This document shows, in pieces, positions 17,066-28,830 of a stretch of DNA of 48,934 nucleotides. The notes beneath the pieces were generated by a model. It was not told the DNA's origin. It was given only the letters and a program-made list of their open reading frames with translations, and did not search any database. Position 1 is the stretch's first letter; every line of letters starts with the position of its first letter. The stretch lies in contig JAQBPY010000399.1 of NCBI GenBank assembly GCA_028287285.1, positions 1 through 48,934 of the forward strand, given 5' to 3'. The translations under genes were made by a program, and so were the position numbers. The DNA comes from Gemmatimonadota bacterium. Its GTDB lineage: Bacteria; Gemmatimonadota; Gemmatimonadetes; Gemmatimonadales; Gemmatimonadaceae.

Positions 17066-17494
17066 ATGCCGGCACGCCCGTCGAACTTCGTGATGCTCGT
17101 ACGCTCGATCTTGCGGCGATGTCCGAATTGTGGGGGACGCAACATCTTCGCGACGTACACGGAGTTGCGTGAGAGCTGTCCGCGCTGCGGGTTGCGTCTG
17201 CACCGCGGCGAGAGCGACTACTTCATTGGTGCGTACCTGCTCAACCTGGTGGCGGTGGAGCTGCTGTTCGCCCTGTTGCTCGGTATCGTGATCGTCGTGA
17301 CGTATCCGGACACGCCGTGGGTATTTCTGCAATGGGGCGGCGTTGCCCTCATGGCGGTGGGTGCGGTGCTCTGCTATCCGTTTGCGAAAAGCATCTGGCT
17401 TGCGGCTGACCTGATCTTTCGTCCCATGACGGAAGAAGAGCTCGCCTGGCATCGTACCGGTGGGGCCGCGGATCGGGAGCTGCCGCATCTGTAG
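17066..17494 (+). CDS. DUF983 family zinc-ribbon membrane protein
   Basis: A 142-residue protein with two CPxCG-type zinc knuckles (C-P-N-C-G near residue 18 and C-P-R-C-G near residue 36) and two predicted membrane segments (about 52-74 and 85-103). This is the DUF983 layout. The start at 17066 is preferred over the in-frame start upstream, which overlaps the divergent hydrolase gene. Function unknown. Some members lie near cytochrome oxidase genes, but none is present here. Confidence 0.8.
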   Translation: MPARPSNFVMLVRSILRRCPNCGGRNIFATYTELRESCPRCGLRLHRGESDYFIGAYLLNLVAVELLFALLLGIVIVVTYPDTPWVFLQWGGVALMAVGAVLCYPFAKSIWLAADLIFRPMTEEELAWHRTGGAADRELPHL

Positions 17495-17516
17495 GGCAGG
17501 ACGACAAAGCGCTCCG

Positions 17517-19370
17517 TCACCTGCGTGCCGGTGCGAGCGGCAGCACGATATGGGATGGATAGGCAGCGCTATGGTGGATGGTGTTGTCCGCTGTGATCAT
17601 CCGGCGGTTCCTGCCTAGCGGCTCTCCCGTGTTCGGGTTTACATCGAAGCGCGGAAAGTTGCTGCTCGAGATGTCCACACGAATGCGATGCCCTTTCTTG
17701 AAGACGTTGGCCGTGGGAAACGGATCGATGCTGAAGGGATAGACCTTTCCCGGCTGGAGCATCACGGCATGGTCGCGCGTGGCACGATATCGGCCCCGAA
17801 TGATCGCATCCGTGATGTTGAGGTCGAAGCCGCCGGGCCACGCGTCGCTCGGCGGGTAGACGTCAATGAGCTTGGCGGTAAAGTCCGTGTCCGTGCGGTT
17901 GGAGGATGCATGGAGGACCAGGTGAATGGGTCCGATGACTTCCATGTCTTCGGTGAGCGGCTCCGTCTGGAAGACGACGATGTCGGCACGGGAGCGCAGT
18001 GGCAGGTATGGCACCTGCGACGGCGGAAAGCGCACGCCCTCCCGCTGGTCGTATGCACCGTCCTTCAGCCGTGCCGAGGCGCCGCCTCCAATGGTGGGGA
18101 CGGGGTGGCGAGGATCGAAGGTGAAAGTGGTGCTCGACGATTTTTCCGTAGGCTTCTCGCGCGCGAGTGATCCGTTCGCGTGGAAGTAGTACGGCACGTT
18201 CGTTGTGCCGGCGAGCGGCCATTCGTTGGCGCTACGCCAGTAGCCGCCGTGAAAGAGGCGGCCCGCGCTATCCTTGTGCCCGTCACCCGTACCCATGACG
18301 AAAAGCTTGACGGCGGCATCCTTTTCAACGGGCGTGGAAAGCCCCTTCAGGTAATGATCGAACCAGCGAAGATGGAAGTCGCCGTCGAAGTCGGTAATGG
18401 CGGCGTCTGCGCCGTAGGACACGTCGCCCGCGTACGATAGTGTGTCGCCGTGATGGACCCACGGACCCACGAGAAGCCGCTGCGGTGACTTCTTGATCTT
18501 CGCGAGGCCGGCGTAGTTCTGGAAGGTGCCGGCGAGGAAGATGTCGTACCACCCGCCAATCTGGAGCATGGGGATGTCGGACGTCTGCACGTAATGCTCC
18601 GACCAGTTCATCATTGGCTCCTTCCAGAATGCGTCGTAGTCCGCGTGCTCGAAGAAGTCGATGTACCATCCCTCGTACAACGGTGCGACCGAGAGTGGAT
18701 TCAAGCCGCGGCGCATGGGCTGGCGGTCGTACCACGTTTCAACCTTCTCCTGCTCCAGCAGCAGCTTTCGCACGCTCGGGTTTGGTGCATCGGCCGCAAG
18801 CTGGCTCCAGGCCCAGGTGAGCTGGCGACCCATCTCATAGGCGCCGCGATAGCGAACACCATGATCCCAGGCGTTGGACATGCCGCCCATGTTGATGACC
18901 GCCGTTTTGAGCGCCGGCGGATGGAGCTGCGCGGCGCCGGCTTCCATGTGGGCCGCGAATGACGTGCCCCACATGCCGATGGAGCCATTGGAGTATGGCT
19001 GCGTCGCGAGCCATTCAATGACGTCGTAGCCATCGGTGGCGTCGAGAGGCTGCACCTTCAGAAAATTGCCGTCGGACTTGTAGCGGCCGCGGATGTCCTG
19101 CACTGCCACCACATATCCATGTCTCGCCAGGTATTCCGCCTGGGTCCTGGCGGTGGTTTTGTCGTACGGGGTGCGCTGGAGCAGCACGGGCAATTTCTCG
19201 CTCACGGCAACGCCATTGCGCGCGGGCCGGTACACGTCCGTCGCCATGCGTTTTCCGTCGCGCGTGGGAATCATGAGATTCCGCTCGGCGAGTACGACGT
19301 CGTAGCCCTGGGACCGAGCTGGTACGGCGCACGAGACCAGAAGCACGGCAGCGATGAGGCGTGGTTTCAT
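17517..19370 (-). CDS. CocE/NonD family hydrolase (S15 peptidase-like)
   Basis: A 617-residue protein with an N-terminal signal peptide (M-K-P-R-L-I-A-A to A-R-S-Q). It matches the CocE/NonD hydrolase family, which includes cocaine esterase and X-Pro dipeptidyl-peptidases. The nucleophile is in W-G-T-S-F-A-A; the usual motif is G-x-S-Y, so Phe here is a small change. A catalytic His-bearing G-P-W-V-H-H-G-D stretch lies at about residues 335-345. The C-terminal third is the jelly-roll domain with D-I-V-V-F-Q-T-E and L-D-L-N-type strands. The longer start at 19481 was rejected because the signal peptide begins at 19370. Confidence 0.85.
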   Translation of the reverse strand: MKPRLIAAVLLVSCAVPARSQGYDVVLAERNLMIPTRDGKRMATDVYRPARNGVAVSEKLPVLLQRTPYDKTTARTQAEYLARHGYVVAVQDIRGRYKSDGNFLKVQPLDATDGYDVIEWLATQPYSNGSIGMWGTSFAAHMEAGAAQLHPPALKTAVINMGGMSNAWDHGVRYRGAYEMGRQLTWAWSQLAADAPNPSVRKLLLEQEKVETWYDRQPMRRGLNPLSVAPLYEGWYIDFFEHADYDAFWKEPMMNWSEHYVQTSDIPMLQIGGWYDIFLAGTFQNYAGLAKIKKSPQRLLVGPWVHHGDTLSYAGDVSYGADAAITDFDGDFHLRWFDHYLKGLSTPVEKDAAVKLFVMGTGDGHKDSAGRLFHGGYWRSANEWPLAGTTNVPYYFHANGSLAREKPTEKSSSTTFTFDPRHPVPTIGGGASARLKDGAYDQREGVRFPPSQVPYLPLRSRADIVVFQTEPLTEDMEVIGPIHLVLHASSNRTDTDFTAKLIDVYPPSDAWPGGFDLNITDAIIRGRYRATRDHAVMLQPGKVYPFSIDPFPTANVFKKGHRIRVDISSSNFPRFDVNPNTGEPLGRNRRMITADNTIHHSAAYPSHIVLPLAPARR

Positions 19371-19430
19371 GGGTCGAAAGTGTGGCGGTCCTGGCTGGGC
19401 GACAAGAGCGCGGCGAAGGGCCTGCCTTCC

Positions 19431-19463
19431 CTGGTCGTCATGAACGTAGCGAAAGACCTGCTC
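19431..19463 (-). repeat. Dispersed repeat overlapping the GNAT 5' end
   Basis: On the minus strand it reads GAGCAGGTCTTTCGCT then ACGTTCATGACGACCAG, one base different from the consensus core. The apparent ATG at 19440 in the GNAT reading frame lies inside this repeat, so that start is suspect. Confidence 0.7.
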
Positions 19464-19481
19464 TTGCCTGACATTACCCAC

Positions 19482-20015
19482 GTGCTAGTCAGACCGCTGT
19501 CCGGCCTGCGCGCCATCCGCCTGCACTTCGCCATTGCGAAGCCGGGTGACGCTGCCGCAATCGCATCGCTCCGCAACGCGGCGGCGGCGGCGCTCACCGA
19601 TTTGTTCGGGCGTGGGCACTGGTCCGGCGAAACAACCGAGCGTGGTGTCACATTCAACATGCGCCACGCACAGCTCTGGACCGCCTGGCGCGGCCGTTCC
19701 ATCGTCGGCACCTTCCGCTTAACGACGAAAAAGCCATGGGCAATTGACCGGGCCTACTTTGCCAGGTCGCACTGCCCGCTGTATCTCACCGACATGGCGA
19801 TAAGTCCCCCACTTCAGGGGCAAGGCATCGGACGTCGATGTCTCGCCAGAGCTGCAGAGATCGGGCGCGGCTGGCCCGCAGACGCCATTCGCCTGGACGC
19901 ATACGATGCCGAAGCCGGCGCGGGAGCGTTTTATTCCAGATGTGGATTCGAGGAAGTGGGCCGAGTATCCTATCGCGGCACACCGCTGGTGTACTACGAG
20001 CAGTTGATTGGTTAA
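19482..20015 (+). CDS. GNAT family N-acetyltransferase
   Basis: A protein of about 177 residues with the GNAT acetyl-CoA-binding motif (Q-G-Q-G-I-G-R-R) preceded by M-A-I-S-P and followed by the C-terminal D-A-Y-D-A-E-A-G-A-G-A-F-Y-S-R-C-G-F motif. N-terminal A-I-A-K-P-G-D-A-A-A-I-A-S-L-R resembles the first GNAT strand and helix. The start is uncertain: ATG at 19440 lies inside a dispersed repeat and would add about 14 repeat-encoded residues, so GTG at 19482 is preferred. Acceptor substrate unknown. Confidence 0.75.
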   Translation: MLVRPLSGLRAIRLHFAIAKPGDAAAIASLRNAAAAALTDLFGRGHWSGETTERGVTFNMRHAQLWTAWRGRSIVGTFRLTTKKPWAIDRAYFARSHCPLYLTDMAISPPLQGQGIGRRCLARAAEIGRGWPADAIRLDAYDAEAGAGAFYSRCGFEEVGRVSYRGTPLVYYEQLIG

Positions 20016-20039
20016 CCATCCGCCTTCCGGAGAATCGGC

Positions 20040-20246
20040 ATGACGTACTCAGGTCCCATCAACGATCCAGGCGTGCCCCGGCAGACTGCCATGGGGCGGT
20101 CCGTCAGGGCGGCCAAAGCCGGTGCGAGCTTCGGCTCCGCACTCGCCATCGCGATCTCGTGGAGCGAGCATCACTCCATTCTGTGGGCGATCTTCCAGGG
20201 CTTCTGTTCCTGGGTTTACGTACTCTACTACGCGCTCACGCGGTAG
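20040..20246 (+). CDS. Small membrane protein, 68 residues
   Basis: Short protein with a GGAG ribosome binding site seven bases before its ATG, which supports it as a real gene. The first half is polar and basic (R-S-V-R-A-A-K-A-G-A). The second half is one hydrophobic segment with the aromatic pattern S-W-S-E-H-H-S-I-L-W-A-I-F-Q-G-F-C-S-W-V-Y. No family named. It follows the GNAT gene by 24 bases and may be co-transcribed with it. Confidence 0.6.
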   Translation: MTYSGPINDPGVPRQTAMGRSVRAAKAGASFGSALAIAISWSEHHSILWAIFQGFCSWVYVLYYALTR

Positions 20247-20255
20247 GGCGCTCCG

Positions 20256-21707
20256 CTAGGGCACCAGCACCGGCCGTCCTTCAACGTCCACTATCTGGAC
20301 GGGCGCGATGCCCGTGGCCTTGAGCGGCCCTTCGATGGACGCGCGATCACCCACGATCACCAGGTTGATGTGATCGAGGTCGATGTACTTCTTTGCCACG
20401 CGAACGAGGTCATCGCGCGTGATCGCATCGATGTTCTTCGCGTAATCCCTGAAGTAATTCTCACCGAGGTCCTGCGCGTAGAGGCTCGATACCGATGCCG
20501 CGAGCCCGTTGACGGATGCAAACCGGCCCGGCAGCGATTGCATGAGTGACTCCTTGCCCTGCTTCATCTCGTCGTCCGTGAACGGGATGTCGCCCTGCAC
20601 GCCCTTGAGCTCCTTCATGAAGGCAATGAGTGCACTGTCGGACTTGGCACTCACCATGCCGCCGCCGGCACGGAACGCACCAGGGCCGCGGCCAAAGGCA
20701 AAGCCTGAACGCACGCCATAGCTGTATCCCTTGGCCTCGCGCAGGTCTGCGTTGAGCCGCGACATGAAGAGTACGCCGAGGATGTTGTTCATGACCTCGA
20801 GGGCGTAGTAGTCGGGCGTGTTGCGCGGCGGTCCCACGCCGCCGAACGCGAACACCGACTGCGCCGCCTTGGGCTTGTCCACGAGATAGATCATCCGGCT
20901 CTTCGGGGCCGGCGGCGCGGGATACGAGAAGGTGGGGCGCTCACCACCCGCGGGCCATGCGGCCAGCTCCTTCTCGACGATGCCGCGCACGGTCCGTGGA
21001 TTCACGTCACCGGTCACGGTGATGACCGCGCGGCCGGGCCGAAAATACATGCTCGCAAAGGCCACGACGTCCGCGCGCGTGACGGCCTTCGCGGACCGCT
21101 CCGTCAGCACCCGTCCGTACGGATGATCGTCGCCGTAAACCACCATGGAGAACACGTTGTTCGCGATCGTATTGGGCTGATCACGCTGCTGCGTAAGACT
21201 GACAACGGCTCGGCTGCGCAGCCGCTCGAGTGCGGAATCCGGGAACGTGGAGTTGAGCATCATGTCGGCAAGCAAGGCAAGCGACGGCTGCAGCTTGTCC
21301 TTGAGCGCCGTGAAGCCAATGGTGCCCGTCTCCTGTCCGACGCCCGCACCAATCGAGATGCCGAGCATCTGTTGGGCGTCCGACAGCTGGTCGGCTGATC
21401 TTGTCTTCGTGCCCTCGCTCATCATCGATGCCGTGAAGGCGGCGACGCCGGTTTTGTCGGCCGGCTCGTAACTGGAGGTGCCACCCACGAACTCGATGGT
21501 GAGCGCGACGAGCGGCAGGTCGTGCTTTTCCACCACGATCAGCTCCGCGCCGTTCGCCAGCTTCGAGTGCGTCCACGCTGGAACGTGCAGGGCCGGCGAC
21601 TTGCCGGGTGTCGGAATTCTTGTGCGGTCGAGCCTGGCCTGCGCACTCGACTGGCTCGCGGCGGCAAGGGTCAGGAGGAGCGCGACAGAAAATGTGCGGG
21701 CCATCAT
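20256..21707 (-). CDS. M16 family peptidase-like protein, inactive subunit
   Basis: A 483-residue M16 (insulinase/pitrilysin) fold protein with a signal peptide ending about residue 22. The zinc-binding motif H-x-x-E-H is missing; at the matching place it has A-F-T-A-S-M-M-S-E-G, so it should not hydrolyse. The C-terminal M16 half retains V-D-K-P-K-A-A-Q-S-V-F-A-F-G and Y-S-Y-G-V-R. Two ATG codons directly follow the stop of the upstream gene, so the pair is probably translated from one message. Inactive partners combine with active M16 subunits in mitochondrial and bacterial heterodimers. Confidence 0.87.
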   Translation of the reverse strand: MMARTFSVALLLTLAAASQSSAQARLDRTRIPTPGKSPALHVPAWTHSKLANGAELIVVEKHDLPLVALTIEFVGGTSSYEPADKTGVAAFTASMMSEGTKTRSADQLSDAQQMLGISIGAGVGQETGTIGFTALKDKLQPSLALLADMMLNSTFPDSALERLRSRAVVSLTQQRDQPNTIANNVFSMVVYGDDHPYGRVLTERSAKAVTRADVVAFASMYFRPGRAVITVTGDVNPRTVRGIVEKELAAWPAGGERPTFSYPAPPAPKSRMIYLVDKPKAAQSVFAFGGVGPPRNTPDYYALEVMNNILGVLFMSRLNADLREAKGYSYGVRSGFAFGRGPGAFRAGGGMVSAKSDSALIAFMKELKGVQGDIPFTDDEMKQGKESLMQSLPGRFASVNGLAASVSSLYAQDLGENYFRDYAKNIDAITRDDLVRVAKKYIDLDHINLVIVGDRASIEGPLKATGIAPVQIVDVEGRPVLVP

Positions 21708-23114
21708 CTACTTGGTCCCCAGGATGTAGTGTGCGCCATCCGGCGCGACGGTGACGATGGAGCTCGCGGCAGCCTTCGATGCCTGATCCGCCTTGCCCAT
21801 GGGCACGACACTCAGCACCACTCGACCTGCGGTGAGATACTTGTTGGCGACCCGCTTGACGTCGGCCGCCGTGACGGCTTTGAGCTTTGCGTAATCCTTC
21901 TTGAAGCGTGCGGCGTCGCCATGAAAGACGAGGCCGTCATTGAGGATGTTGGCGCGTCCATTGTTGGCCTGCAGGCGCGACACGTAGATGAACTCAAGTC
22001 CGGCACGGGTCTTTGCGAGCTCCTCTTCCGTGGGCCCTTCGCGCTTGATGCGCGCGAGGATGTCGTCCGTCGCTGCTTCGATCTCGGACAGCGAATGTCC
22101 GGGGCGCGGCGTGACGTTGATGCTGAACTCGCCGCTGTTCTCGTTGGTGTTCACGAACGCGCCCACACTGGCCGCGAGCGGCGTGTCGTAGACCAGCGCC
22201 TTGGTCAGCCGCGCCGTGCGTGAGCCCGCCACGACCTGGGCCAGGTAGCGGAGTGCATATGTGTCATCGTTGTCCGAGCCGACCCCCGGATACTGCAGGT
22301 AGAGACGCGGCACCTGGACACGATCTTCGTAGGTGTAACGCTTTTCCGCCGTGAGCACCGGCGCAGCAACTTTGGGACGCGTAATGGACGTGCCGCGCTT
22401 GATGTCGTCGAAATACCTGTGGATCCACGCCTTCGTCTGCGCAACGTCGAAGTCCCCGACGATGGCCATGGTCGCGTTGGATGGCGCATAGTAGATCCTG
22501 AAGAAATCCTTCACATCATTCACGGTGGCGCTCTGGAGATCAGGCAGGTAGCCGACCACGGGCCACGAATAGGGATTCGACTCCGGATAGATGGCGGCGT
22601 CGAGAATCTCCCCGACACGTCCATACGGCTGGTTGTCGACTCCCTGCCGCCGCTCGTTCTGCACGATGTCGCGCTGCGCCTTGAACTTTGCCTCGTCGAG
22701 GCTGTCCAGGAGAAAGCCCATGCGATCGGCTTCTAGCCAGAGCGCGCTCTCGAGGTAGTTCGTGGGGATGATCTCGTAATAATTGGTGCGGTCGTTGGTG
22801 GTGGAGCCGTTGTTGGATCCGCCAACGCCCTGCGTGAGCCGGTCGTGCATGCCGTACGGCACGTGCCCCGAGCCGGTGAACATCACGTGCTCGAACATGT
22901 GTGCAAAGCCGGTGCGGCCCTTCACCTCGTTCTTCGAGCCCACGTGATACCAGAGATTGACCGCGACTTGCGGAACGGTATGGTCCGGGGAGAGAATCAC
23001 TTCGAGCCCGTTGGCAAGCGTCATGCGCTCGAACGGAATGTTGACCGTGTTCTGCGCCGCGAGGGGCGCGGCGGCAAGGCTCGCGACGAGGCAGAGACTG
23101 CGTGTGTGGCGCAT
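21708..23114 (-). CDS. M16 family zinc peptidase, catalytic subunit
   Basis: A 468-residue M16 peptidase with signal peptide (M-R-H-T-R-S-L to P-L-A-A-Q). The inverted zinc motif H-M-F-E-H supplies two His ligands and the catalytic Glu; a downstream Glu in N-E-R-R-Q fits the third-ligand region. The C-terminal half has the R-x-x-x-Y region Y-L-Q-Y-P-G. Immediately followed by the inactive M16 gene, so both likely form a periplasmic alpha-beta heterodimer. The start at 23195 was rejected because the signal peptide begins at 23114. Confidence 0.9.
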   Translation of the reverse strand: MRHTRSLCLVASLAAAPLAAQNTVNIPFERMTLANGLEVILSPDHTVPQVAVNLWYHVGSKNEVKGRTGFAHMFEHVMFTGSGHVPYGMHDRLTQGVGGSNNGSTTNDRTNYYEIIPTNYLESALWLEADRMGFLLDSLDEAKFKAQRDIVQNERRQGVDNQPYGRVGEILDAAIYPESNPYSWPVVGYLPDLQSATVNDVKDFFRIYYAPSNATMAIVGDFDVAQTKAWIHRYFDDIKRGTSITRPKVAAPVLTAEKRYTYEDRVQVPRLYLQYPGVGSDNDDTYALRYLAQVVAGSRTARLTKALVYDTPLAASVGAFVNTNENSGEFSINVTPRPGHSLSEIEAATDDILARIKREGPTEEELAKTRAGLEFIYVSRLQANNGRANILNDGLVFHGDAARFKKDYAKLKAVTAADVKRVANKYLTAGRVVLSVVPMGKADQASKAAASSIVTVAPDGAHYILGTK

Positions 23115-23236
23115 GGAATGCGGGTGGGGAAAGCGTGAACGACGACAGCTGCTGACGACTTCCTGAATAGTGGGTCCGTCGGCCGCGGTAAACAACCTTC
23201 AATGAGACACCCGGCGTCCGGGTGACGTTGCACACT

Positions 23237-23890
23237 ATGGTTCAAGGCACATGGACTGACGTCGATGCGTACATCGCCGAACAGATGATTCCCGCCGACG
23301 CGGCGCTTGGCGCGGCACTCGAGGCGAGCACCGCGGCCGGCCTGCCCGCCATCGCAGTATCGCCCCCGCAGGGCAAAATGTTGAACATCCTCGCACGAGC
23401 CACCGGGGCGAAATCAATACTCGAGATCGGTACGCTGGGCGGCTATTCCACCATCTGGCTGGCTCGCGCACTGCCCGCTGGCGGACGGCTCGTCACCCTG
23501 GAGTGTGATCCGCGCCATGCCGAGGTCGCGGCGGCCAATATTGCACGCGCCGGCCTCGCAGACCGTGTCGATATCCGCATTGGCCGCGCGATCGATACGC
23601 TGCCCACGCTTGCGGGTCCGTTCGATTTCATCTTCATCGACGCGGACAAGCAGAGCATTCCGGAGTATTTCGAGTGGGCGGTAAAGCTGACGGAGCCGGG
23701 AGCGCTGATCATCGTGGACAATGTCATCCGCAACGGCGCGGTTGCGGATTCCACGTCGACGGACGCCATGGTGCTCGGCGTACGGCGATTCAATGCGCTC
23801 GTCGCCAGGGACCCGCGCGTTACGGGCACGACGATTCAGACGGTGGGCGGCAAAGGGTATGACGGGCTGTGTTTCCTGCTGCGGGTCTAG
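23237..23890 (+). CDS. O-methyltransferase, class I SAM-dependent (CCoAMT/catechol type)
   Basis: A 217-residue SAM-dependent methyltransferase of the caffeoyl-CoA or catechol O-methyltransferase class. It has P-P-Q-G-K-M-L-N-I-L-A, the SAM-binding E-I-G-T-L-G-G-Y-S-T (about 60), F-D-F-I-F-I-D-A-D-K (about 133) and I-I-V-D-N-V-I-R-N-G (about 156), in which Asp and Asn ligate the divalent metal. ATG at 23237 is chosen over GTG at 23222. It is divergent to the M16 genes. Acceptor unknown. Confidence 0.87.
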   Translation: MVQGTWTDVDAYIAEQMIPADAALGAALEASTAAGLPAIAVSPPQGKMLNILARATGAKSILEIGTLGGYSTIWLARALPAGGRLVTLECDPRHAEVAAANIARAGLADRVDIRIGRAIDTLPTLAGPFDFIFIDADKQSIPEYFEWAVKLTEPGALIIVDNVIRNGAVADSTSTDAMVLGVRRFNALVARDPRVTGTTIQTVGGKGYDGLCFLLRV

Positions 23891-23895
23891 CGTGG

Positions 23896-25218
23896 TTATG
23901 GACGTGGCGTTGCGCCCTCGCCATTGGTGAGACGGTGCAGCAGCAGCGCCGCCCGCTTTGTCTGCGAAGGCAGCATGCGAAGGTCCGCAGTTTCCTTGTC
24001 ACTGTGATCGTCATGGCCCGAGAGACCGATGCCGTCGATCTTCATGGGGACAATGCTCGCAATGAACGAGACGTCGGCGGCGCCGGCACGTGAGGGATCG
24101 ACACCCGCGACTGGTCCACTTCCAACATCGCGGCTCGCACGATCATACAGCGCCAGCAGGCGACGGTTGCCGTCGCTCGGCGCCATCGGTGGATAGCCGT
24201 CGTCGAACGTGATGGTTGCGGTGGTGAGCGGCAGGTGTTTCGCGACGATGTCACGCATGGCCTGACTCACACGTGCGAGCTGCTCGGGCGAGATGGTGCG
24301 CATGTCGCCGGTGACGACGACTTCCTTGCTGATCACGTTGTGTTTGCCGGATGCCGTGCCGTCGTCTCCGCTGCTGTCGATGGAGATGGCCGAGCCACCA
24401 AGGACAAGGCCCGGGCTGAAAGCGAGGAGCGGCTCGGCCGAGAGCTTTGTGTAGAACTCGTTGAGGATGCGCGACGCCTCGAACACCGCGCCCGCACCCA
24501 TGTCGTCATGGAAGATCTGGGAAGCATGTCCAGCCTTGCCGCCGGTAGTGAGCTTCCACGAGGTGGCGCCGCGGCGTGACACCACCGCCGACGCGGGATC
24601 GCCGGCACCATCCTCGAAGCCCATGGCCACGGCGGCACCCTGCGCCGCGTCGATGAGCGTCTTTCGCGCAAGACTCACCGGCGTGCCGGCGTCCTCTTCG
24701 TCGCCGTTCATGACGACGGTCACGTTCATGGGCGCGAGGGCGTTGGCATCTTTCAGCGCACGCAGTGCGGCAAGGATAATCACGTCACCGCCCTTCATGT
24801 CGATCACGCCAGGACCGCGTGCGGTGGAGTCGTTCAGCTTCTCGTATTTCTGGAATGGGCTGTTGGGCTCGAACACGGTATCGAGATGCCCGATCAGCAG
24901 GATCTTCGGACCAGTGCCGGCATGCTCGGCCACGAGGTGTCCGGCACGCTTGAATGGCGCGCCATCCACCCAGCGCGTGCTGAAGCCGAGTGAATCGAAC
25001 TGCGCGCGAAGCACGTCGCCGACGTTGCGAACGCCGGCAAAGTTGTTCGTGCCGCTGTTGATGTTGACGATGCGCTCGAGGAGCGCGAGCGACGCGGCGT
25101 TGTGCGCGTCCACGGCGCGGACGATGGTCCGTTCCGTGGCCGAGAGGCCGGGCGATTGTGCCGTCGCGATGTGTGCCGACGCGGCGAGTGCGAGTGCTGC
25201 CGGATAGTTGAGGCGCAT
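23896..25218 (-). CDS. Secreted M20 family metallopeptidase
   Basis: A 440-residue peptidase with signal peptide (about 1-20). The di-zinc motifs are G-H-L-D-T-V (about 109), G-P-G-V-I-D-M-K-G-G (about 134) and N-G-D-E-E (about 170), as in carboxypeptidase G2-like M20 enzymes; a dimerisation lid domain (about 205-320) contains R-R-G-A-T-S-W. A C-terminal G-H-D-D-H-S-D-K-E supplies the last metal ligand. It converges on the methyltransferase gene with six bases between. Probably releases C-terminal residues from peptides. Confidence 0.88.
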   Translation of the reverse strand: MRLNYPAALALAASAHIATAQSPGLSATERTIVRAVDAHNAASLALLERIVNINSGTNNFAGVRNVGDVLRAQFDSLGFSTRWVDGAPFKRAGHLVAEHAGTGPKILLIGHLDTVFEPNSPFQKYEKLNDSTARGPGVIDMKGGDVIILAALRALKDANALAPMNVTVVMNGDEEDAGTPVSLARKTLIDAAQGAAVAMGFEDGAGDPASAVVSRRGATSWKLTTGGKAGHASQIFHDDMGAGAVFEASRILNEFYTKLSAEPLLAFSPGLVLGGSAISIDSSGDDGTASGKHNVISKEVVVTGDMRTISPEQLARVSQAMRDIVAKHLPLTTATITFDDGYPPMAPSDGNRRLLALYDRASRDVGSGPVAGVDPSRAGAADVSFIASIVPMKIDGIGLSGHDDHSDKETADLRMLPSQTKRAALLLHRLTNGEGATPRP

Positions 25219-25262
25219 GCTGAAATAGTAGCGCCTCGGCTACCGGCACGGACAGGAGGTGG

Positions 25263-25643
25263 CTAGACCTGGGTGCGCCTCGCCGCCAGCGTTGCAGCCA
25301 CGATCGCCAGGAAATCCTTGTAGTCGAGCGGCTTGGCGATGTAGCCGTCGCATCCTGCGGCAAGGATGCGTTCCTCGTCGCCCTTCATGGCCAGTGCCGT
25401 GAGTGCTATGACGGGTATGTCCCGCGTGGCCTCGTCGGCCTTGAGCAGCGCCGTTGCCTGGAGTCCGTCCATCCCGGGCAGTTGAATATCCATCAGAATG
25501 AGGTCGGGATGACCTTCGCGCGCCAACGTCAAACCGATTTCCGCATTCACCGCCGCGAGCACGGTATAGTCTGCCGACTCGAGAAGGAACGTGGACAACT
25601 TCATGTTGGTTGCGTTGTCCTCGACGATCAGGATTCTCGGCAT
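25263..25643 (-). CDS. Single-domain response regulator (CheY/DivK-like)
   Basis: A 126-residue receiver protein. The acidic pair is in V-E-D-N, the phosphoacceptor Asp in L-M-D-I-Q-L-P-G-M-D-G (about residue 53), the Thr in A-L-T-A-L-A-M and the Lys in I-A-K-P-L-D. The pattern is DivK-like with no output domain. It starts one base after the stop of the hybrid kinase and probably receives phosphate from it. The longer start at 25709 overlaps the kinase and was rejected. Confidence 0.9.
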   Translation of the reverse strand: MPRILIVEDNATNMKLSTFLLESADYTVLAAVNAEIGLTLAREGHPDLILMDIQLPGMDGLQATALLKADEATRDIPVIALTALAMKGDEERILAAGCDGYIAKPLDYKDFLAIVAATLAARRTQV

Positions 25644-25644
25644 G

Positions 25645-28554
<2,910 letters not shown>

Positions 28555-28683
28555 GATGCGTCCTTGTTCGGCGAGCCGAGGTACATCGGACCGCGCGCTC
28601 AGGCGTGAACGGGCTGAGCTGGTAGGGCTTGCAGGGGTGCAAGTGTACGATTTGATGCAATTAACCGGCCACAGCCGTTGATC

Positions 28684-28731
28684 CGTGCATTACTGCGTGC
28701 ATTACTGCGTGCATAACTGCGTGCATTGCTG
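28684..28731. repeat. Four tandem copies of a 12-bp unit
   Basis: Unit CGTGCATTACTG occurs four times in a row at a 12-base period; copies one and two are exact, copy three has one change and copy four has one change. It lies in the gap between the divergently transcribed hybrid kinase and diguanylate cyclase genes, so it is in or near both promoters. Confidence 0.85.
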
Positions 28732-28830
28732 CGCAGTGGTGAGCGCAGGACTCACCTGCTCAAGCTCGCGGTGTTACCTGCCGACACTCAGGGTGATCAC
28801 CCCAGCCCTTCACGGACCGCCACTACGCTC

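Noticed and set aside
17497-17512. Possible further copy of the dispersed repeat
   Set aside because: Only the short CAGGACGACAAAGCG part resembles the tail; the core is absent.
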